This document shows, in pieces, positions 32,883 to 41,679 of a stretch of 64,000 nucleotides of DNA. A program made the translations under genes and the position numbers. Source of the stretch: Cryomorpha ignava. Lineage in GTDB: Bacteria; Bacteroidota; Bacteroidia; Flavobacteriales_D; Cryomorphaceae. The notes below the pieces were generated by a model. The model searched no databases, was not told the DNA's origin, and saw only the letters and a list, made by a program, of their open reading frames with translations. Each line of letters starts with the position of its first letter. Position 1 is the first letter of the stretch. The stretch lies in assembly GCF_010686655.1 (NCBI RefSeq), contig NZ_JAAGVY010000017.1:1-64000 (forward strand), written 5' to 3'.

Positions 32883-34898
32883 TTACAAGCTGATCACTTC
32901 GCAGGTATCGTTATTGCAAAACTTTTCTCCTTTTGCTTCCTGCGACATTTCAATCAGATTTAGCGGCGTAACTCTCGCTGCCATCTCTTTGTATTTTTCT
33001 TTGGTAATAGCCTCGTACGGCATTTGCGCATAGGCTCCAGTTTCTATTTTTGGTAAAAAGCTGATGCTTTTAATCTCGTATTTGAAGAAATCAAGTGCAG
33101 GCTCTATCTGATCAGCTTCTTCAGGTTTAAACGTTACCGTACAACTTACCTGATTGTCACTCCAGTACTTCTGTAAAAAGGCCGCCAGCGACACTTGTTC
33201 CCAAATTGAAACATTTTTCAGGCTGCGACCTTCATTGTGTACTGGAAAGGAAACCACTGCCGATGAGCTGTCTACCACATCATCTTCTATATGCAAACCC
33301 GAATCTATTATGGCCGGAATAAGCGGTGAGTTTTTCGCAACACGCACGCGACGTATGTAGTAGTCAAACTCCGGGAAGTGACAACCGGGATTTACTCCAG
33401 CAAGCAAACTCACCGTACCGCTCGGTTTTACACTTGTCATTTTAATGCTCTTTGGTACACAAAGCCATGATGAGTAAATATCATCCCAACCCTGTATTTC
33501 GTTGTAGCCGCTCATCAACCATTGGCGAAAAGTTTCGAGCGAGTATTTGTGAATGAAATTTGTAACACCCGATACAGATGTACCAATTCGGCGATTCCGC
33601 TTTTGCACTCTGTTGCTGTCTTGCCAGGTAGTGCTTACCAGTGTAGCCGTTTTACCAAGCAGGTAGGCAAATTTCAAGGTGCGCAAGTAGTCTTCTTTTG
33701 ATTCGGCACGCGATGGAAAAGTTTCTACCAGGCAGCAAAGCTCATAAGATTCAAGCGATTGCTCCCCACACGGATTTGTTCCTTTAGCCTTAATGTCTTT
33801 ATAGTCTGCCGGGTCGCACATACGAGAGAAATCGCGAATATTGTCCATAAATACAAAGCCCGGTTCGCCATTTATAGCTACCTGCTTTGCTACTTCCTTA
33901 AAGTTGGTTTTGTTATCAACCTTTACACTGTTGTTAGATGCCCAGCCCCACGCAGCTCTTTGCGCTTGATTGCCTTTGTAACTACTTGTTTCAGAATCCC
34001 ATGCGTAGTCTTTAAGCTTGCGGTATTCGGCGTCATCTACACCACCCAGGGCAATTTGAGCCGTTCTGCGCACATTTCCAGCCACAACACATTGGCCTAT
34101 CATATTCATAATGTCGGTAATAGCCGTTACGCTAAGTTCTTTGCCATCAAGGCCTTTCAGAATATCGCGTATTTGATCGTGCATTCTGATAAGTGGTGCA
34201 GGCCCGCTTGATACGCCTCCAAATCCTGCTATCGCAGCACCTGAAGGGCGAATAAGATCATAGTTAAAAACAGTTTCTTTCTCAACAGACAATTCAAAAT
34301 GTCCGCTAAAATAATTTGCGAGAAGCAGCTCTAAACTTTTTACCCAGCCTTCACGCGAATCTGGAATGTCAAAAACTTCAGTCTCCAAGCCAATTGGCTT
34401 CTGCACGGTTATTTTTCCGGCACCTTCCACATCAAAACCTACGCCTACACCTACCATGCTCATATCCATCATAAATGTAAATGGCTTGGTAGCCTCAAGT
34501 ACCGAGTGGTCTATATTGTCAGTAGATACAAATGCGCAATTAAATAGTGCCTGACCCACCTTGCATTCGTGTACAATTTTAGATCCCAGCGCCCAAAGCA
34601 TACGCCCGGGCGGAAGAAATTTCATCGTAAAAATACGGTCGTACATCTCCTGCGCACTGCGCTGGCCTTTTCGGTCGTTCCATCCCAGTTCGTTCCTTAA
34701 AATATGATCTTTCTGCAAGGTGTATGCACCTTCTACAACACGCTGCACAGTTTCGTACCAATGTTCGTTTGTACCGTCTTCCTTTAGGCGGGAATACGTG
34801 CGGTAATAAGTTAATAGTCCAAGACCATTAAAGCCAAAGTCGGGGGTGATTTCACGATACTTGCTTACGAAATCGGGATCTAATTTGAAACTGAGCAT
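32883..34898 (-). CDS. Adenosylcobalamin-dependent ribonucleoside-triphosphate reductase (class II)
   Basis: 671 residues, the length of the monomeric class II enzyme of the Lactobacillus type (RTPR). Visible elements are the first redox cysteine region HECKVGQALFNCAFVSTD, the catalytic NPCGEQSLESYELCCL (thiyl-radical Cys and Glu) and the C-terminal CNNDTCEVISL with its cysteine pair for re-reduction. It makes deoxyribonucleoside triphosphates with B12 and needs no oxygen, which suits the low-oxygen theme of the window. The gene ends in a good terminator. No cobalamin riboswitch is seen in the 594-bp upstream region. The start is supported by the conserved KYREITPDFGFNGLG segment. Confidence 0.94.
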   Translation of the reverse strand: MLSFKLDPDFVSKYREITPDFGFNGLGLLTYYRTYSRLKEDGTNEHWYETVQRVVEGAYTLQKDHILRNELGWNDRKGQRSAQEMYDRIFTMKFLPPGRMLWALGSKIVHECKVGQALFNCAFVSTDNIDHSVLEATKPFTFMMDMSMVGVGVGFDVEGAGKITVQKPIGLETEVFDIPDSREGWVKSLELLLANYFSGHFELSVEKETVFNYDLIRPSGAAIAGFGGVSSGPAPLIRMHDQIRDILKGLDGKELSVTAITDIMNMIGQCVVAGNVRRTAQIALGGVDDAEYRKLKDYAWDSETSSYKGNQAQRAAWGWASNNSVKVDNKTNFKEVAKQVAINGEPGFVFMDNIRDFSRMCDPADYKDIKAKGTNPCGEQSLESYELCCLVETFPSRAESKEDYLRTLKFAYLLGKTATLVSTTWQDSNRVQKRNRRIGTSVSGVTNFIHKYSLETFRQWLMSGYNEIQGWDDIYSSWLCVPKSIKMTSVKPSGTVSLLAGVNPGCHFPEFDYYIRRVRVAKNSPLIPAIIDSGLHIEDDVVDSSSAVVSFPVHNEGRSLKNVSIWEQVSLAAFLQKYWSDNQVSCTVTFKPEEADQIEPALDFFKYEIKSISFLPKIETGAYAQMPYEAITKEKYKEMAARVTPLNLIEMSQEAKGEKFCNNDTCEVISL

Positions 34899-35419
34899 AG
34901 ATTTTTCGTTTTTTTAAGGTTATAAGTGTGTATTATCTTGAATTAATATTCTTGTTCACATTCGGGTTTCCGCTTCCGCGAATTTGCCCTTTGCCATTTT
35001 TAACCTTAAAAGCCTTTTTCAACCAAAATTTCGGTTTTTCGCCTTTTCGTTAATCTTGAAAAAAGGGCAATTTCTATGCTTCCTCAATCTCTTTCTAACA
35101 GCAGATTTGCTGCGGTTTTTACATCTATAATCACCAGAGAAAACAAGCGGCTTAAATTCTCTTTAAATCGCTTTGACCAAATGTATCTGCAATATGGGAT
35201 GAAATGAAATAAAATCCCCGCACTTATACACATGGCATGTTTAATAGCGCTTTATTCCTTTCATTAAGGCTTGATTGTTAGTGCGTTGATTTCGGTTTAT
35301 TGGCCTTTGTGATTATTTCTGATGACTTGAATTTCAGCACAATAAAATATTAACATTTCCAGAATTTGTGAAAGTATTAACAATGGCTAAAAAGCTCCAA
35401 AAAGACTTGGTTGTTCAAG

Positions 35420-35448
35420 TTAAATTCATATTAAATTCATCTCAACTT
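35420..35448 (+). promoter_or_regulatory. Three 7-nt direct repeats with 4-nt spacing (Pho-box geometry)
   Basis: TTAAATT-CATA-TTAAATT-CATC-TCAACTT. Heptamers repeated every 11 nt are the pattern bound by PhoB/PhoP-type regulators. The site ends 7 nt before the -7 box (35456) and 44 bp before the porin ATG. Confidence 0.45.
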
Positions 35449-35455
35449 AATACAG

Positions 35456-35463
35456 TAATTTCG
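35456..35463 (+). promoter_or_regulatory. Candidate -7 box of the porin gene
   Basis: TAATTTCG, the same octamer as at 3951, ends 29 nt before the ATG. Confidence 0.45.
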
Positions 35464-35492
35464 CGATCTTAATTTTCAGGTTATTGCATTAA

Positions 35493-36683
35493 ATGAAAAA
35501 TCTGGTATCCATATTTCTATTCCTGTTGTACTGTACATGCACTGCTCATGTTTTGCGTGCGCAAGATTCTTCTGACGTAAAGCTTAGCTATGGTAAAAAA
35601 GGTTTTGAACTTGCTACCGATGACGATAATTATAAATTGCAAATACAAGCGCGGTTCCAGTTTCGATACGCTACCCCCTATGATATAGATCCGGTAAATC
35701 ACATTCAACTTATGCAGCCTGCACGGCAAATAGCAGAGATAAACAGAGCCCGACTTAAGATAGGTGGAAATGCATACAAACCCTATCTCAAATATTATTT
35801 CGAATACGAGCTCAAGCGCGGGGCGCTGTTAGATTTTAGAGTCATGTTTGAAAAATGGGATTGGCTCAAATTTAAAGTAGGTCAGTGGAAGATTGAATAC
35901 ACGCGCGAGCGGTTAATTTCTTCGGGCAAGCAATCGCTCGTTGACAGGTCGCTTATCAATCAGTATTTTACACTCGACAGGCAGCAAGGTGTCACCATCT
36001 ATGGAAATGTAGGAAACCACAGGCTGGCAAATTTCTCATACTGGGCTGCGGTGCTTACAGGTTCTGGAAGATCGGCCACTGAAAATCCCACTAACGATCT
36101 AATGTACCACGCACGCCTGCAATGGAATTTTTGCGGAAAGGAGATGATTATGGAAGGCAGCGATACCGAATTTCATCAAAAGGGGATAGGTGCAATCGCC
36201 TTGGCGGGCGCAACTTATAAAGGCCCTTACAATTTGTTTTCTTCAAACGGCGGCGCAAATATTTATAATGTACCAGATTCTATCACACCATTTTATGATG
36301 TTAGTCAACTAAATCTTGAAACAGCCTATATGAAGCGCGGCTTCGCATGGCAAAGCGAAACCCATTTAAAGATTATAGACGACCAAGCAAACAACACCAC
36401 CTCAAATCTGGCAGGTACTTACTTTCAGGCAGGTTATTTCTTTCATCAACTTTTTCCAAAGTTTCCTGAAAAAATGGAGATCGCCGGCCGCTACACCATA
36501 TTCACTCCCCATATTGATACCCGCGACGTGATACACAATGAATACTCACTCGCCGTAAACTATTTTTTCAAAAATCATTTAAATAAGCTCACTGCCGAAA
36601 TAACCCGGTTTGAATTTGACGATCCCGGATTTGGTGTCGATGGCCGGTATCGCTTTAGAGTGCAGTGGGATATCTCGTTTTAG
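35493..36683 (+). CDS. OprO/OprP-type outer-membrane porin
   Basis: 396 residues with a Sec signal peptide (cleavage near RAQ, residue 24). The beta-barrel is of the Porin_O_P family, with phrases FQFRYATPYDID, INRARLKIGGNAYKPYLKYY, EYTRERLISSGKQSLVDRSL and the C-terminal GVDGRYRFRVQWDISF ending in Phe, as outer-membrane barrels do. Members are anion- or phosphate-selective channels, and the Pho-box-like repeats upstream support a phosphate link. No phosphate-uptake gene is adjacent. It is monocistronic as far as visible. Confidence 0.9.
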   Translation: MKNLVSIFLFLLYCTCTAHVLRAQDSSDVKLSYGKKGFELATDDDNYKLQIQARFQFRYATPYDIDPVNHIQLMQPARQIAEINRARLKIGGNAYKPYLKYYFEYELKRGALLDFRVMFEKWDWLKFKVGQWKIEYTRERLISSGKQSLVDRSLINQYFTLDRQQGVTIYGNVGNHRLANFSYWAAVLTGSGRSATENPTNDLMYHARLQWNFCGKEMIMEGSDTEFHQKGIGAIALAGATYKGPYNLFSSNGGANIYNVPDSITPFYDVSQLNLETAYMKRGFAWQSETHLKIIDDQANNTTSNLAGTYFQAGYFFHQLFPKFPEKMEIAGRYTIFTPHIDTRDVIHNEYSLAVNYFFKNHLNKLTAEITRFEFDDPGFGVDGRYRFRVQWDISF

Positions 36684-37362
36684 TTTAAACTGATTCAAAC
36701 TTAGCTTTAGCCATTAATAGCAATCCTGCGCGCGCCCTACCCTGAAGGGCGCCATCGCACGGGATGTCGTTCCGAAATGTAGTTACAAACCGCACAGATT
36801 ATCGTTCCCGGAGAAGCTTAATTTTAATAATGTTAAAGAATAGCATATTATTGAATAATATTGCTCCCATGAATAACTTGTGCGGCAGTACCCTTTCGAT
36901 TTTATGAGTCCGTATGGAAGGGCAAGGGCGCGCGAGGGAGCTGATTACGCCCTTGCATACGCACTCCCAAAAGGTCGTCGGTTGTGAGACCGCTGCGCTA
37001 AGTTGTTAGTTATTTGTAAAGAGTAAATTTTGATTGAATAATTTTCATTCAAGATGTGTATGAGATTAGTCGAGGATCGGGGCGCGTGGGCTTAGTCATT
37101 TTGTAAATATTTCCTCTCTCATTTCTTTCTTCACTCGTTACTACAAAAGGGAGTCCGTATGGAGCGGTTAAAAAACCACTATTCTAAAACCGTTCCCTCA
37201 TTTCCCCACCACCTGTGGTACTTGCACCTCAAACTTCACAATTTTTCATTGGCCGTCAGCCACTTAGACTTTGGACTAATTCTTTCACTATATAGGGTGA
37301 ATTACAGAATACGAATTTCGAACTACGAATTTCGAATTAAATTTTAAACAAACACAGAAATT
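36684..37362. other. Repeat-rich intergenic region
   Basis: 679 bp without a gene. It contains GC-rich stretches (GCCCTACCCTGAAGGGCGCC near 36737), the 61-bp dispersed repeat at 36942-37002 and a palindrome-rich tract ACGAATTTCGAA repeated at about 37310-37340 before the PfpI gene. A 62-codon frame at 37159-37347 has no support. Confidence 0.55.
36942..37002 (+). repeat. 61-bp dispersed repeat, copy 1
   Basis: Starts TGATTACGCCCTTGCATACG and ends CTAAG. It matches the reverse complement of 44043-44103 at 54 of 61 positions, the first 37 being identical. Parts of the same words also occur near 36905 and 37150. Confidence 0.9.
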
Positions 37363-37950
37363 ATGAACTACGATAACAATAAATACGATCTCAATAATAA
37401 AAAAGTAGCAATCCTTGTAACGAATGGATTTGAACAAGTAGAATTTACGAAGCCCCTAAAAGCATTAAAAGATGCCGGAGCAACTGTACACGTTATTGCA
37501 CCAGAATCTGGTAAAGTACGTGCGTGGAACTCTGATAACTGGGGCGAAAGCTACAATGTAGATATCACGCTTGACGAGGCAGATGCTTCAAATTACGATT
37601 CACTTATGCTCCCCGGTGGAGTAATGAATCCCGACCAGCTGCGCATGAACAACAAAGCTATATCATTTATCAAAAGCTTTTTTACAGCTGGAAAGCCAAT
37701 TTCGGCAATATGCCACGCACCTTGGTTGCTTATTGAAACAGATGCGCTGAAAGGAAGAACCTTAACTTCATATCCATCACTACGCACCGACCTTGAAAAC
37801 GCCGGCGCTACATGGAAAGATCAGGAAGTTGTGGTTGACGAAGGTTTGACTACCAGCAGAAAACCCGAAGATATCCCAGCATTTATCGAAAAAATGCTTG
37901 AAGAAATCAGCGAGGGTAAACATGCAGGACAACAAACAGTAGAAGCCTGA
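37363..37950 (+). CDS. DJ-1/PfpI family protein
   Basis: 195 residues. The class I amidotransferase-like fold shows the nucleophile elbow AICHAPW with C117-H118 and the acidic partner in GFEQVEF near the N-terminus. The YhbO/PfpI group comprises stress proteins with reported glyoxalase/deglycase or protease activity; which applies here is not known. It carries its own terminator 29 bp downstream. The N-terminus (MNYDNNKYDLNNKKVAILV) is slightly longer than usual, but the ATG follows a suitable leader. Confidence 0.93.
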   Translation: MNYDNNKYDLNNKKVAILVTNGFEQVEFTKPLKALKDAGATVHVIAPESGKVRAWNSDNWGESYNVDITLDEADASNYDSLMLPGGVMNPDQLRMNNKAISFIKSFFTAGKPISAICHAPWLLIETDALKGRTLTSYPSLRTDLENAGATWKDQEVVVDEGLTTSRKPEDIPAFIEKMLEEISEGKHAGQQTVEA

Positions 37951-37978
37951 TATTAAACACATATATTTAGAATATAAT

Positions 37979-38012
37979 AAGAAGCGCGACGCGAAATCGC
38001 GCTTCTTTCTTT
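37979..38012 (+). terminator. Rho-independent terminator
   Basis: AAGAAGCGCGA / TCGCGCTTCTT, an 11-bp perfect stem with a T-rich tail, directly after the PfpI-family gene. Confidence 0.9.
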
Positions 38013-38063
38013 ATAAGATTGAACCAAACCAGTGGAACCGCTGTTCCATTAAAAACAAAAACC

Positions 38064-38528
38064 ATGGAAAAGACTAAATCAAAAATGACATTTAAGCTGC
38101 ATACCATAGATGCAATGCTTCGCGAAAAGGAAGAAAACTTAGAAGAATTTCGATCAAATCAGCGCAATAAACTGGCACAGACCAGCCATGATGATATTGA
38201 TAACAAATCGCATGAGTCTAAAACCGAAGAAACCATTCACGAGCTGGATTTGCTCAACAAGAATGTAGAAGTACTCGAAAAGGAAATTCTCCAGATCCGC
38301 AATATCCCAAAAGACTTAGAAATGGATCACGTACAGTTTGGCAGTTTAGTTGAGACCGATAAACTAACCCTTCTGGTAGGAGCAGCCCATGACAATATGG
38401 AAGTAGATGGCACCACCGTAACCGGAATTTCTACCTCCGCACCTATTTATAAAGAAATGCAAGACCTTAAATCGGGTGATTCTTTTGAGATGAATGGAAC
38501 GAAGTATAGTATTAAATGGATTGTGTAG
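38064..38528 (+). CDS. GreA/GreB C-terminal-domain-like protein
   Basis: 154 residues. The N-terminal half is helical and highly charged (REKEENLEEFRSNQ), with a probable coiled coil at about 55-80 (ELDLLNKNVEVLEKEILQI). The C-terminal half, VQFGSLVETDKLTLLVGAAHD, then ISTSAPIYKEMQDLKSGDSF and GTKYSIKWI, follows the pattern of the FKBP-like domain of GreA/GreB elongation factors. It lacks the tip acidic pair that I would expect in an active Gre factor, and the order of domains is only similar. It may bind RNA polymerase as a Gre-like competitor. The ATG at 38064 is preferred over an upstream alternative. Confidence 0.6.
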   Translation: MEKTKSKMTFKLHTIDAMLREKEENLEEFRSNQRNKLAQTSHDDIDNKSHESKTEETIHELDLLNKNVEVLEKEILQIRNIPKDLEMDHVQFGSLVETDKLTLLVGAAHDNMEVDGTTVTGISTSAPIYKEMQDLKSGDSFEMNGTKYSIKWIV

Positions 38529-38870
38529 GGGTTTCTTTTTAGGATTATTCAATTCCCGATTGTGTGTTATATTGCCAAGGGTAAATTTCTTTATGTCTTT
38601 TAGAGGATAAGTTGCGATTTCGTTTTCTTAAATCTTAATGATTAAATTTGGTTAATGAAAAAGATTTTTCGGGATGGAATTTAGCATTGATTCCGCAGCA
38701 TTTCAGCGAAGCCGGATTCTCCCTCCGCTGAAATGCTGCGGAAATTTCCTAACCTTCTTCAAAACGAACAATTGATTTCAGTAAAACTCATCCCCAGAGC
38801 TACCTGATATTTGGCGAGTTTAATATCTCTTAAGGCACACGATGCAAATAGGGGATTTATCTCTTATAGT
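38529..38870. other. Intergenic region with large hairpin
   Basis: 342 bp. The main feature is the 18-bp inverted repeat at 38691-38743. Nothing else was recognised. Confidence 0.45.
38691..38743. repeat. 18-bp perfect inverted repeat (hairpin element)
   Basis: TTCCGCAGCATTTCAGCG / CGCTGAAATGCTGCGGAA around a 17-nt loop that contains CTCCCTC. A related but less perfect element (CGCAGCA ... CTCCCTCC ... TGCTGCG) is at 63824-63872. Confidence 0.85.
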
Positions 38871-39389
38871 TTACTCCTCCTTCATCTCTTCAACCAGCAG
38901 AACTTCCCAGTCTCCCGCTTTGGTTTGATAACTAACCTGGGCTTCTTTAATCTCTTGTGCCACGGGTAAAATGAATTTTAAAATAGCTTCATTTTTTCCG
39001 GCGCCGTATTCATAACTCGCATTTTGAGTTGTGGTAGAAATGGTACTCCCATCAGTGCCTATAAGCGCGCACTTAAATGCTTGTTTACCAGCATTGCTTC
39101 CTTGCACAGGCAAGGGGTTGCCTTGCTTTTCTGAAATGCTTCGTTCTACACCTATCACTCCCGGCACGTCAGATCCCTTTGGTTTAACCAGTCGCACCAT
39201 TAAGTAGAGCTGCGAAATTCCAGATTCTTCCGTTTTTACGATATCGCCGGTATCTGTTTCTTCGGTTTCTGTACTTGCCGCTTCAGTACTTCCGGTTTCT
39301 GTCTCTGCAGGGGTTTTGCATGACGCAAAGCTTAAAAAGAAAATTGCCGTTGCCAAATAAATCAGAGAAGCGTATTTAGATTTTGCCAT
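38871..39389 (-). CDS. Lipoprotein of unknown function
   Basis: 172 residues. A lipoprotein signal with SFASC (lipidated Cys near residue 24) is followed by a Thr/Glu-rich linker (TETGSTEAASTETEETDTGD) and a beta-rich domain without recognised motifs. Two more cysteine-free strands end in a Glu-rich tail. It is probably periplasmic or on the outer membrane. It stands alone, with repeats or intergenic DNA on both sides. I do not recognise the family. Confidence 0.75.
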   Translation of the reverse strand: MAKSKYASLIYLATAIFFLSFASCKTPAETETGSTEAASTETEETDTGDIVKTEESGISQLYLMVRLVKPKGSDVPGVIGVERSISEKQGNPLPVQGSNAGKQAFKCALIGTDGSTISTTTQNASYEYGAGKNEAILKFILPVAQEIKEAQVSYQTKAGDWEVLLVEEMKEE

Positions 39390-39608
39390 GAGTATAAATG
39401 TTATTTAATTGTTCCGAAAGATATCATTTTTAGCTGATTTTTCGCATTACCATTGCTGCCAAAACTGTGAGAAAAGGGTAGGAGGCTAGAGCACCCACCA
39501 TGCGCCATTCACGCACTCCTTCCAGTCAAAATGCAAAACCATCCAACCCAAACCCTCAAACTGAATAGAAATGCGGCGCGTAAATAAAACCAAATCGCTG
39601 TTTCTTTC

Positions 39609-39616
39609 TATCTTCG
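39609..39616 (+). promoter_or_regulatory. Candidate -7 box of the rhodanese operon
   Basis: TATCTTCG ends 9 nt before the ATG at 39626. It is identical to the box before the SDR gene at 13149. Confidence 0.45.
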
Positions 39617-39625
39617 TGGTGTAAT

Positions 39626-40135
39626 ATGAAAAGAGTATTTATAATGATTGTGTTTTTATTGTTCAGCTTTTTCTCAAGAGGGCAGAATAAGCTGGGCTTT
39701 GATACGATGGTAAATTCGCTGATTTCGAGCGAGGTAGATACTATTGGAACTACAGAATTGGCGGATCGTCAAAAACATGAACATTTTATTTTGCTCGATG
39801 CCCGGCAGAAAGAAGAGTACGATGTAAGCCATATACGCGGAGCTAAATATGTGGGCTATACCGATTTTGACATCAGCAGCATAGCTGATGTTCCCAAAAC
39901 TGAAACCATTGTGGTGTATTGCTCCATAGGCAAGCGCAGTGGTGATATAGGCGAAAAGCTAAAAAGCGCCGGTTATGAAAACGTGTTAAACCTTTATGGA
40001 GGTATTTTTGACTGGACTAACCGCGGAATGGAAGTGGTAAACGATGAAAATGAATCTGTAAGATGTGTGCATCCGTATAGCACGCTATGGGGAATATGGA
40101 TTAATAATTACGATAAATGTTATGAACCACGATAG
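39626..40135 (+). CDS. Secreted rhodanese-domain protein
   Basis: 169 residues with a signal peptide (FLLFSFFSRGQ). The single rhodanese domain shows LLDARQKEEYDVSHIRGAKY and the active-site loop VVYCSIGKRSGD with the catalytic Cys (near residue 106). It is a sulphurtransferase or sulphide carrier in the periplasm. It is the first gene of a three-gene operon with two glycosyltransferases of the arsenosugar type; a rhodanese in this place is a recurring neighbour. The C-terminus CYEPR overlaps the next gene by 14 bp. Confidence 0.88.
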   Translation: MKRVFIMIVFLLFSFFSRGQNKLGFDTMVNSLISSEVDTIGTTELADRQKHEHFILLDARQKEEYDVSHIRGAKYVGYTDFDISSIADVPKTETIVVYCSIGKRSGDIGEKLKSAGYENVLNLYGGIFDWTNRGMEVVNDENESVRCVHPYSTLWGIWINNYDKCYEPR

Positions 40136-40724
40136 CCTTTTAATGATTTTTGCCAAGAATCCCGAATTGGGAAAGGTGAAAACGCGCCTCGCAAAGACCA
40201 TAGGCAATGAGCAGGCGCTGATGATTTATGTAAAATTGCTTGAGCATACCCACGCTATTGCCGATAAGGTATTTGCCGATAAGGCAGTATTTTATTCAGA
40301 TAAGGTTCAAGAGTTTGATATTCTTGATTATTACAAGTTTCCAAAGTTTCTGCAAAAGGGAAAAGATTTAGGAGAGCGCATGGAGCGCGCGTTTGGACAA
40401 GCCTTTGCGCAAGACTACGACAAAGTGGTGATAATTGGCTCTGACTGCATTGAAATTTCTACTGAAATAATCGAAGATGCCTTAAAAGCACTCGATGATA
40501 ACAATGTGGTAATAGGCCCGGCGCACGATGGTGGTTACTACCTTTTGGGAATGGACCGGCACTACCCGCATTTGTTCAAGAATAAAATCTGGAGTACAGA
40601 AGATGTTTTTCTAGACACCCTTCTCGATATTAAAAAACTAAAGCTTAGCTATTCTTTACTGCCCACTTTGAGTGATGTAGACGAAGAAAAAGATCTGGGC
40701 ACATTGCGAAAGCACCTGGCTTGA
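40122..40724 (+). CDS. TIGR04282-type glycosyltransferase (DUF2064)
   Basis: 200 residues. The opening MIFAKNPELGKVKTRLAKTIG is the nucleotide-binding phrase of the DUF2064/TIGR04282 family, and VIIGSDCIEISTEIIEDAL plus VIGPAHDGGYYLLGM complete the GT-A-like core. Members are encoded with ArsM/ArsS in arsenosugar synthesis but also without them; no such radical SAM or methyltransferase gene is present here. The ATG at 40122 is chosen because it starts the conserved core and overlaps the rhodanese gene by 14 bp. It overlaps the following GT2 gene by 4 bp. Confidence 0.88.
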   Translation: MNHDSLLMIFAKNPELGKVKTRLAKTIGNEQALMIYVKLLEHTHAIADKVFADKAVFYSDKVQEFDILDYYKFPKFLQKGKDLGERMERAFGQAFAQDYDKVVIIGSDCIEISTEIIEDALKALDDNNVVIGPAHDGGYYLLGMDRHYPHLFKNKIWSTEDVFLDTLLDIKKLKLSYSLLPTLSDVDEEKDLGTLRKHLA

Positions 40725-41443
40725 TAAAACTCTCTGTCATTATTCCCAGTTCAGATTCGCCGGCGACGGTGCAAAAATTCCTGCCCGGTATTCTGGCGGC
40801 AATAGAAGATTGTGATACCACAGAAGTGATATTGGTAGATGCGTGGGACAGGGAAAGCAAACGCAATTATGTTGAATCGCTTGGTGTTAAATACGTATTT
40901 GCGGGAAAGGCACGCCGGTCTTTCCAGTCAAATTTTGGAGCAAAGGCGGCCACAGGTATCCTCCTGTTTTTTCTACATATTGACAGCAAGCCACCACGGG
41001 GTTTTGATGCTATTATTTCGGCTTCCGCCAATGATGGATTTGAATCGGGCTCGTTTAAATTAAAATTCGCTTCCAGCAGCCGATTTCTGGCTGCATTTGC
41101 CTGGTTTACAAAATTTAAATGGTCAATAGCCCGTGGCGGCGATCAGGGACTTTTTGTAAAACGCGCCGTTTTCGATGAAGTGGGAGGCTATAAAAATGCC
41201 TGGCAAATAATGGAAGATGTTGACCTGGCCAGGAAGCTTATAAAACGAAAAACCTTTGCAATCCTTCGGCCGGCGCTTGTTACCTCGGCGCGCAAATACG
41301 AAAGGGTTGGAATCATAAAGCTTCAGTTTCTCTTTACCGTTATTACGATCCTTTACTGGATGGGCATTTCAAACAAAACCATTTACCGGTTTTATTTAAA
41401 ATATGTGGAAGAGCGGAAAGATGTGCCACCAGTACAAGTCTAA
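40721..41443 (+). CDS. TIGR04283-type family-2 glycosyltransferase
   Basis: 240 residues starting with TTG (TTGA overlap with the previous stop). The GT2 core has LSVIIPSSDS, EVILVDAWDRES in place of the usual xxVDGGSxDxT, ARRSFQSNFGAKAATG, LFFLHIDSKPP with the DxD-like HxD, and GGDQGLFVKRAVFDEVGGYK. The C-terminal helix (LQFLFTVITILYWMGI) suggests membrane association. The family pairs with TIGR04282 enzymes. The acceptor is unknown. TTG is the only plausible start. Confidence 0.87.
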   Translation: MIKLSVIIPSSDSPATVQKFLPGILAAIEDCDTTEVILVDAWDRESKRNYVESLGVKYVFAGKARRSFQSNFGAKAATGILLFFLHIDSKPPRGFDAIISASANDGFESGSFKLKFASSSRFLAAFAWFTKFKWSIARGGDQGLFVKRAVFDEVGGYKNAWQIMEDVDLARKLIKRKTFAILRPALVTSARKYERVGIIKLQFLFTVITILYWMGISNKTIYRFYLKYVEERKDVPPVQV

Positions 41444-41679
41444 GGTTTGGCTCCAAAAACCCGCTATTTGCTTGTTATCCCGCCCGCGACCCATCTACTT
41501 CGACAGGCTCTGCATAACGCCTGAAAGGCGCAACCGCACAATTCGTTGGTAGTATTTTTATTGAATAAATGAGATTCGAAAAATTCCACTTAAAAATCTT
41601 AGGTTTTCATATGAAACAATAAATCATGCGGTGGACTCCCTTAAGGGTCGGGGCGCGGGAAGGCATTGATCAATCCCCC

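Larger units (their letters stand above)
34899..35492. other. Divergent intergenic region (RNR / porin)
   Basis: 594 bp between two divergent genes. I see a copy of the ATTCGCGGAAGCG word (34971-34983, minus strand), a small AGCAGATTTGCTGC hairpin near 35099, three 7-nt direct repeats at 35420-35448 and a -7 box at 35456-35463. No gene and no cobalamin riboswitch signature (GCCACTG box) was found. Confidence 0.5.

Noticed and set aside
34899-35492. Cobalamin riboswitch before the B12-dependent reductase
   Set aside because: No B12-box-like GCCACTG or typical peripheral stems found near the start.
37159-37347. 62-codon frame before the PfpI gene
   Set aside because: Composed of repeat-rich intergenic DNA; no supporting motif.
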